A DNA stretch of 64,000 nucleotides from CAYFQH01 sp964345215 (GTDB lineage Bacteria; Bacillota; Clostridia; Christensenellales; Aristaeellaceae). The stretch spans positions 1 through 64,000 of the forward strand of contig CAYFQH010000004.1 in the NCBI GenBank assembly GCA_964345215.1, read 5' to 3'. Both the position numbers and the translations under genes were made by a program. The notes below the pieces were generated by a model. That model had not been told where the DNA came from. It searched no databases and saw only the letters and a program-made list of their open reading frames with translations. Shown here piece after piece: positions 58,963-64,000 of the stretch; position 1 is the first letter of the stretch, and each line of letters begins with the position of its first letter.

Positions 58963-60381
58963 TTACTCTTGTTCTGGTTCTGCCTCTTGTTTTTTAGCTT
59001 TGGCAGCTTTTTTAGCCGGCTTTTTTTCTTCTTTTTTGGCCTCTGCCACCGGTTCTTCTTGCTCTGTTTCGCCATGATCGTGATCATGATGGTGCTCATC
59101 TACCGTTACGGTTTTTTTCATCAGGTCAACCACCATTTGAATGGCTGCACTTTCGGCCATTATTTCTTTTTGACGTTCGTTTAAGCGTTCCTGAAGTTTT
59201 TCAACAGTTTCACCAGTCCGCTCAGCCTGTAGGGCAATCTGCTTGTCAATTTCTTCTTGACTGGCTGTAATCTCTTCGGCCTTTCGAATGGCTTCCAACA
59301 CCAGTTCTGTTTTTACACGGTTTCGAGCCTCATCCCGGTACATTTCACGCATCTGTTCTTCGGTTTGGTTGATGTATTTTAAATAATCTTCCATTTTAAG
59401 GCCTTGGTAGGCCATCCGCATGCTCATATCGCGCATAATATAATCAATCTGATCTTCAACCATCGCCTCAGGAATGTCCACAGTAGCATTGGCTACCGCT
59501 TTTTCAACCAAAGCGTTTTCCACTTCAATATCAAAACGTTTTTCTTCGTTTTGGATAAGCTCTTTTTCGATATTTTCCTTATATTCCTTAAAGGTATCAA
59601 ATTCGCTTACGTCCATTGCAAATTCATCATCTAAAGCAGGTAGTTCCTTTTTTTGGATGCCATTCACCTTCGTATGAAATACCGCTTCCTTGCCGGCTAA
59701 GTCTTCTGCGTGGTATTCGTTTGGGAAGGTTACCTTTAAGTCCTTCTCTTCGTTAATGCTCATACCAATCATCTTATCTTCAAAGCCTGGAATAAATTGA
59801 CCGGAGCCAATTTCAAGGGTTTGGCCTTGGGCCGTTCCTCCATCAAAGGGAACCCCGTCTACACTGCCGGCATAATCAAGGTTTACAATATCGCCTTTTT
59901 CTACAGCTCTGTCTTCCACATCACTAATTCTGGCATTTTTTTCTTGATCCTGTTTGATTTTGGCATCTACTTCTTCCTCCGTTACCGGATGCCTGTGGGC
60001 GTGCACCGTTAAGTTTTTGTATTCTCCCAAAATAACATCGGGCCTTACATATACCTCTACTGTAAACTCTAAATCCTGCCCGGTACCAATTTGGCTAATG
60101 TCAACATTGGGCCGGTCAACAGGCTGTAAATTATCTTTTTCAATCGCTTCTTGATAAACGGTAGGAAACAAAGCCTCAAAGGCTTCATCATAAAACAGCC
60201 CTTCTCCGTATGCTTTTTCAATTAAAGCCCGTGGCGCCTTGCCTTTGCGAAAGCCTGGAATATTTACGCTATTGCGTACTTTTAAATAAGCTTTATGCAT
60301 TGCTTCATCAAATTGTTCAGCGGCCACAGTAAAAGAAATTTTTACCTGATTGCTGGAAATTTTTTCTACAGTATGGTTCAT
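58963..60381 (-). CDS. tig: Trigger factor with His- and Lys/Glu-rich tail
   Basis: 472 aa. Trigger factor binds nascent chains at the ribosome exit; the N-terminal ribosome-binding domain (GFRKGKAPRALIEKAYG), the FKBP-type domain (GDIVNLDYAGSVDG) and the chaperone arms are typical. After the usual end (VDLMKKTVTVDE) a 45-residue tail follows: HHHDHDHGETEQEEP, then alternating Lys/Ala/Glu (AEAKKEEKKPAKKAAKAKK). The tail is encoded in frame and partly overlaps no other gene. Such tails occur in several Bacillota trigger factors; metal binding is possible but unproven. Confidence 0.96.
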   Translation of the reverse strand: MNHTVEKISSNQVKISFTVAAEQFDEAMHKAYLKVRNSVNIPGFRKGKAPRALIEKAYGEGLFYDEAFEALFPTVYQEAIEKDNLQPVDRPNVDISQIGTGQDLEFTVEVYVRPDVILGEYKNLTVHAHRHPVTEEEVDAKIKQDQEKNARISDVEDRAVEKGDIVNLDYAGSVDGVPFDGGTAQGQTLEIGSGQFIPGFEDKMIGMSINEEKDLKVTFPNEYHAEDLAGKEAVFHTKVNGIQKKELPALDDEFAMDVSEFDTFKEYKENIEKELIQNEEKRFDIEVENALVEKAVANATVDIPEAMVEDQIDYIMRDMSMRMAYQGLKMEDYLKYINQTEEQMREMYRDEARNRVKTELVLEAIRKAEEITASQEEIDKQIALQAERTGETVEKLQERLNERQKEIMAESAAIQMVVDLMKKTVTVDEHHHDHDHGETEQEEPVAEAKKEEKKPAKKAAKAKKQEAEPEQE

Positions 60382-60449
60382 TGGTGCATCCTCCCATAGC
60401 AGGTTTTCTGCTTTTATTACAAAATCGTTTCAAAAAAACGTTTCTATTT

Positions 60450-60478
60450 ATTATATCATAATTATACTATAGATACAA
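60450..60478 (-). promoter_or_regulatory. Promoter of tig-clpP-clpX
   Basis: Minus strand TTGTAT (60473-60478), 17 bp, TATAAT (60450-60455), about 70 bp before the start codon. A short direct repeat GAAACG lies downstream. Confidence 0.75.
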
Positions 60479-60644
60479 GGCTTAGCCCCTGGAAAGGATT
60501 GGCTTTGCGGATAAGCCGCAGGCTCTAGAATTCTTTATGAAAAACGCTTTTTATTCTTTTGCCCCTATTGCCTATGGCTATGCCCAAGGGCCTTTTTATA
60601 TGATACTTATTTCAATCGATAAATAGCATATTTGGGGATATTTT

Positions 60645-62067
60645 ATGAAAAAACGCTCGTTTTTTCCGTTTTCCTTTCACTTTTCTTGCTTTATGACTTT
60701 TTACGCCTGTTGCTCTCGCCTCTTCTGGATTCACTTTTACTGACGGATCCGAAAAAAATCATCATCATCAGGCTTATCTGCCCGATGTAAATTTATCCAT
60801 CCTGTTACCGCTCCATGTCAAACTGGCGGCGTTAATGGACGAGCCCTTGCGCAAAGCTGCACAACCATATCTTCATGAATACGTCGATACCTTTTACATC
60901 TTTTTTCCCCTGGGCTATCCCAATGCCCAGGATGTATCTTTATCTTCCCTTGATGTAAAAGAGAGGAGTGCTTTTATCGGTGCCAACTCTGCCTACCCAG
61001 AAAATACAAGGTACACCATCGACCAAAATCTTGTGCCCGGAAAAGGTATTTTACGGATTTTTGAGAACCGCAGCGGCAATTATACTGAGCATATTGTAGC
61101 CACTTATCACGACTGGGTTTTGAACATGATGGTTTGCCGTTTCGATTTTGAAGGCTCCTTTGAAGATGAGAAGATTAAAGTCCAGGAGAATGTTCTGGCT
61201 GCTACCCTAAAAAGTGCTTCCTTCAGCCAGCGTAACAACAGCTTTGGCTTTAACTGAGCTCTCCCTCACCCTTGCGTTGCCTGATACATGTTTTTTGCCG
61301 TTGATAAGGATGATAAGCGTATTTATATTAAAAATCATACCCTTATCCAAGACACTTACTATCGTTTTGGAGAATATCATCCTGATTTGGAAAACCACAC
61401 CATTCGTACCGTGAGTGAAGGGGTTTTAGATTTCATCCTTGGCAGCAGCGCCCTTTCAGATTATGATGCAGCTTCAATTGTAGAAACAAAAAGCTCTTCC
61501 GGCATACCCGTGTACCAATATCAAAGCACCTTTAACGCTGTCCCTTCAGACTACTTGGCTGCCTTGCATAATGGGTGGCCCTTTTCAGTCACCCAGCTCA
61601 TACCAGGCTATATGCAAAACCAGGTAAGCCAAGAGGAGAACCTTGAGCTGATGTTGGTCTGTTTTGAACCAGCTTTTAGGCGAAGAAAAAATACCTGTCA
61701 GCGGTCAAAACGCTGAACTTTTCATAATCGGCAATCAATTATAAATGCCTCTTTTTAATAACGAAAAAGAGCTTCTCTACAATACCTAAGGGCTATGAGG
61801 TAGAATATGACGATAAAAATGAAGCCGAAGTTGCTTATTATATTATTGATCCGGACCAGCCGGATGTTTACTATTCCCTGCGCCTTATCCACAGCCCGTT
61901 TTCCATTTCGCCTACAAATAAAAATGCCTTAAAAGATTTTTTGCTTGCCTTTGGCCAAATGCTTTCTATACCGAAGGAAAAATAGCCTTGGTTCAAGTAG
62001 TAGATGATTACGTGAAGGACCTAGGTGCACATATTACCTATGAAGACAAAGAAGGGGTTGTATTATA
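60645..62067 (+). pseudogene. Decayed gene for a secreted protein of about 470 aa
   Basis: Pieces of one protein are spread over several frames. A signal-peptide-like start at ATG 60645 (MKKRSFFPFSFHF) with GGGGAT before it is broken at a T-run near 60707. The next frame carries ALASSGFTFTDGSEK, then a long segment 60835-61254 (AAQPYLHEYVDTFYIFF, RYTIDQNLVPGKGILRIFE). After another shift near the T6 tract at 61291, YIKNHTLIQDTYYRFGEY follows to 61716; further shifts give LLGEEKIPVSGQNAELF, YDDKNEAEVAYYIIDPDQ and a last piece ending GVVL at 62067. At least five frameshifts are needed. No family is recognised; it was probably exported. Confidence 0.75.
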
Positions 62068-62143
62068 AAACGCCCTTTTCTTAATTGATCCCCTGCCCTT
62101 TGACCAAGGTCATTTTTAATATATCTTCTACTGTTTGCATACC

Positions 62144-62179
62144 AAAAACTACAGATAAAAAGCACAGTCTGTGGTTTTT
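62144..62179 (-). terminator. Terminator after araD
   Basis: AAAAACTACAGA / TCTGTGGTTTTT (12 bp with one G-U) and a 12-nt loop, with T-rich sequence after the minus-strand arm. Confidence 0.7.
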
Positions 62180-62193
62180 GGTTGTTTTATTGC

Positions 62194-62898
62194 TTATTTT
62201 TTCTGCCCGTAGTAAGCATTAGGGCCGTGTTTCCTGGAAAAATGCTTTTCAGCCACATAGCCGGCCAAGGGTTCAATGGGCTTTTGAGCCGCTGCTCCTT
62301 CTGTATGCCAGGCCATCATAGCCACTTCCTCTAAGACAACCGCGTTGTGCACTGCATCCATAGCATCTTTGCCCCAGGTAAAAGGCCCGTGAGAACGAAT
62401 AAGCACACAGGGAACATGTAAAGGGTTTAGTTTATTTTCCTCAAAATAATCAGCAATAACATTGCCTGTTTCAAGCTCGTAGCCCCGTTCCACTTCTTCT
62501 TTTGTCAGGTTGCGGGTGCAGGGCACAGGACCGTGAATATAGTCAGCATGGGTGGTGCCATAGGCAGGAATTTCCCTGCCCGCCTGGGCCCATATTGTAG
62601 CCCAGCGGCTGTGGGTATGTACAATTCCGCCAACGTCTTTAAACCTGCGGTAAATTGCCCCGTGGGTTTGGCTATCTGAGGATGGGTTCAACGCCCCTTC
62701 TACCTTATTGCCTTGCAAATCCATTACGACCATTTGGTCGGGGTGCAGCTGCTTATAGGGAACCCCTGAAGGCTTAATAACAAACAATCCTTGCTCTTTA
62801 TCAAATCCTGAAACATTACCCCAGGTGAAGGTTACCAAACCATATTTAGGCAAGAGCATATTGGCTTCGTAAACTTGTTTTTTTAATTTTTCCAACAT
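62194..62898 (-). CDS. araD: L-ribulose-5-phosphate 4-epimerase family protein
   Basis: 234 aa from ATG 62898 with AAAGGA 8-9 nt upstream; the upstream frame to 62928 lacks a ribosome site. The zinc ligands are His94 and His96 in GGIVHTHS and His170 in IRSHGPFTWG, with Asp75 in SSDSQTHG; the positions match AraD closely. It interconverts L-ribulose-5-phosphate and D-xylulose-5-phosphate and so feeds pentoses into central metabolism. The gene is divergent from a LacI-type regulator and has a palindromic operator candidate in its leader. AraA/AraB partners are not in the window. Confidence 0.92.
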   Translation of the reverse strand: MLEKLKKQVYEANMLLPKYGLVTFTWGNVSGFDKEQGLFVIKPSGVPYKQLHPDQMVVMDLQGNKVEGALNPSSDSQTHGAIYRRFKDVGGIVHTHSRWATIWAQAGREIPAYGTTHADYIHGPVPCTRNLTKEEVERGYELETGNVIADYFEENKLNPLHVPCVLIRSHGPFTWGKDAMDAVHNAVVLEEVAMMAWHTEGAAAQKPIEPLAGYVAEKHFSRKHGPNAYYGQKK

Positions 62899-62976
62899 TT
62901 TCTTTTTCCTTTCATTCGCTATTTGCATTGTTTTGCTTTTGATTTTTATTTGCTTACTTCTATTTAAGGTTTTATA

Positions 62977-62990
62977 TGCAGCGCTTTACA
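62977..62990 (-). promoter_or_regulatory. Candidate operator in the araD leader
   Basis: TGTAAAGCGCTGCA on the minus strand is an imperfect palindrome centred on AGCGCT and lies just downstream of the araD -10. LacI-family repressors bind sites of this shape. Confidence 0.5.
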
Positions 62991-63001
62991 CCTTCTAAAA
63001 A

Positions 63002-63030
63002 AGTATAACATTTATTCGCTCTTCTGTTAA
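63002..63030 (-). promoter_or_regulatory. Promoter of araD
   Basis: Minus strand TTAACA (63025-63030), 17 bp, TATACT (63002-63007). The AGCGCT palindrome sits at about +5 to +20. Confidence 0.7.
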
Positions 63031-63081
63031 GAGTGGTCTTTTACCTGTTTTTTCCCAATGGAATAAAGTATTAGAAGAGCG

Positions 63082-63110
63082 TTGACAATCAAAAAAGCCT
63101 ATGCTACGTT
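63082..63110 (+). promoter_or_regulatory. Promoter of the LacI-type regulator gene
   Basis: TTGACA (63082-63087), 17 bp, TACGTT (63105-63110). The -10 is poor, which suits a weakly expressed regulator. Confidence 0.5.
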
Positions 63111-63130
63111 GACTTTATGAAACTTGTTTA

Positions 63131-63142
63131 GGAAACGTTTTC
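63131..63142 (+). promoter_or_regulatory. LacI-type operator or cre-like site
   Basis: GGAAACGTTTTC is a near-palindrome centred on CG. With its flanks (AGGAAACGTTTTCA) it agrees with 12 of 14 positions of the Bacillus cre consensus. It lies between the promoter and start of the regulator gene, so autoregulation or CcpA control is possible. Confidence 0.5.
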
Positions 63143-63158
63143 ATTGTGAGGGAATATT

Positions 63159-64000
63159 ATGAATATTAAGGATATTGCACGCCTGGCAGGTGTTTCTGCT
63201 TCAACGGTGTCCAAGGTCATCAATGAAAAAGATGATAACATCAGCCCTGAAACAATCGAGAAGGTTTTATCCATTGTAAAAAAATACAACTATGTCCCTT
63301 ATGCCGGTCTTCGCTCTATACGTAAGCAACGCTCTTTTCTTTTAGCTGTTTTAATCTCTTACGAAAACAATCAATGCTCTTTCCTCAAAGGGGTCATATC
63401 CCAGGCACAGTCTCAAGGGTATCAGGTGATTATTAATATCTCTCACACAAAAGAAGAAGAGTATCAGAACCTTGCAAACCTTTTAAGCCACCATGTTGAC
63501 GGGCTTCTATGGAATCAACGGGCAGATTCCTTACCCGAATGTATGCAATTGATTGACAAACGCAACTTGCCCGTTCTTCCTGTTTTTTCAAGTAAAAAAG
63601 GGCAAAGTATTTCTTTAAACTATACTGCCTTGGGCTACTACGCTGCGCAGATCTTATTGGCACATAAACATCGTCATATTTTATGCCTTATTGAAAATGA
63701 AACTTTACCCAATCAGCTGCTTGTGCAGGGAGCCCAACAATGCTTATTCGACTTGAATATTCCCCTGGATTCCTTTTTAGTAAAAAACTTGCAGGAAAAG
63801 AAAAAAGGCCAACTATTCATTCCTGCATCGACTACAGCCGTTCTCTGCTCTTCTTCGGCCGGCGCTCTGCAAGTAGTGCAAGAAGCACATAAAAGTAACC
63901 GCCGTGTCCCTAAGGACCTTTCCCTCATTGCACTAAGCGAAGAAAAGCCTTTACCCGACGTATCCACAATTACCCTTCCCTACGAAGACCTGGGTATTTT
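63159..64000 (+). CDS. LacI-family transcriptional regulator, N-terminal part (gene continues beyond window)
   Basis: 281 codons are visible and the frame is open to the right edge. Start ATG 63159 with GAGGGA 5 nt upstream. The N-terminal helix-turn-helix MNIKDIARLAGVSASTVSKV and hinge (NYVPYAGLRSI) are classic LacI, followed by the periplasmic-binding-protein-like effector domain (LAVLISYENN, HVDGLLWNQRAD, LIALSEE). It is divergent from araD, so it probably controls pentose use. The family member and its effector cannot be named. Confidence 0.9.
   Translation, partial: MNIKDIARLAGVSASTVSKVINEKDDNISPETIEKVLSIVKKYNYVPYAGLRSIRKQRSFLLAVLISYENNQCSFLKGVISQAQSQGYQVIINISHTKEEEYQNLANLLSHHVDGLLWNQRADSLPECMQLIDKRNLPVLPVFSSKKGQSISLNYTALGYYAAQILLAHKHRHILCLIENETLPNQLLVQGAQQCLFDLNIPLDSFLVKNLQEKKKGQLFIPASTTAVLCSSSAGALQVVQEAHKSNRRVPKDLSLIALSEEKPLPDVSTITLPYEDLGI

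Noticed and set aside
58914..59099. Lys-rich N-terminal extension of ClpP
   Set aside because: It is the tig tail read in another frame; the ATG at 58913 has a perfect ribosome site and matches ClpP family starts.
58990..59110. Trigger factor HHHDHDH tail as a cloning tag or contamination
   Set aside because: It is in frame, followed by a native-looking charged tail and flanked by normal clp genes.
1..64000. CRISPR array, tRNA and rRNA genes
   Set aside because: No regularly spaced repeats, cloverleaf-like genes or rRNA segments were seen when reading both strands.

Overview
The window reads as a draft chromosomal contig from a low-to-moderate-GC bacterium of the Bacillota (Clostridia-like). 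Three things point there: AGGAGG-type ribosome binding sites and clean sigma-A promoters (TTGACA-17-TATAAT style); a mraZ-headed division/cell-wall cluster whose MurE carries the meso-DAP-type DNPR motif; and the firmicute style of EF-P, RecR, YbaB, RmuC, EngB and ClpX/ClpP/Tig. A 100-N gap at 18904-19003, flanked by the same 55 bp on both sides, shows a scaffolded draft assembly. No rRNA, tRNA or CRISPR repeat array was found.

Layout. 1-4855 (minus): type I-C CRISPR-Cas effector genes cas3-cas5c-cas8c-cas7c, with cas7c running off the left edge; cas8c has a well-placed internal start for Cas11c. 5024-10746: a propeller-like unknown protein divergent from an ABC importer operon (binding protein, two permeases, ATPase). 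10885-14405: SPFH protein, Dabb protein, a frameshifted esterase and mobB. 14517-26530 (minus): a sugar/polyol-phosphate catabolic region with a Ugp-type ABC importer, cytoplasmic phosphodiesterase, FGGY kinase, SorE-like dehydrogenase, PfkB kinase, DeoR repressor and glycerol-1-phosphate dehydrogenase. 26650-32902 (minus): a surface-glycosylation cassette (two large membrane proteins, two SMR-like small membrane proteins, a GtrB/ArnC-like glycosyltransferase, GNAT acetyltransferase, WecE-like aminotransferase). 33042-38327: SIMPL protein, Xaa-Pro peptidase, efp, a 41-aa CPxC protein, rmuC, recR, ybaB. 38400-47995 (minus): a reduced dcw cluster, mraZ-ftsL-murE-mraY-murD-ftsQ-ftsA-ftsZ, followed by a DUF4097-like gene. 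48281-60381: metallophosphoesterase, zinc-ribbon protein, engB-lon, mtnN, a CapD/PglF-type sugar dehydratase, a YtvI-type membrane protein, clpX-clpP-tig. 60645-64000: a heavily decayed secreted-protein gene, araD, and the start of a divergent LacI-type regulator.

How the genes work together. The phosphodiesterase, kinase and dehydrogenase genes look like one catabolic unit fed by the adjacent ABC importer. The sugar dehydratase at 53480 could supply the 4-keto sugar used by the aminotransferase and acetyltransferase of the glycosylation cassette. The dcw cluster lacks rsmH, a class B PBP, murF, ftsW and murG, and ftsZ is not followed by sigE/sigG, so this neighbourhood is rearranged relative to typical spore-formers. 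The mraZ promoter carries repeats that look like MraZ operators. Both ABC operons have a strong hairpin directly after the binding-protein gene, a layout expected to raise binding-protein mRNA over the downstream genes.
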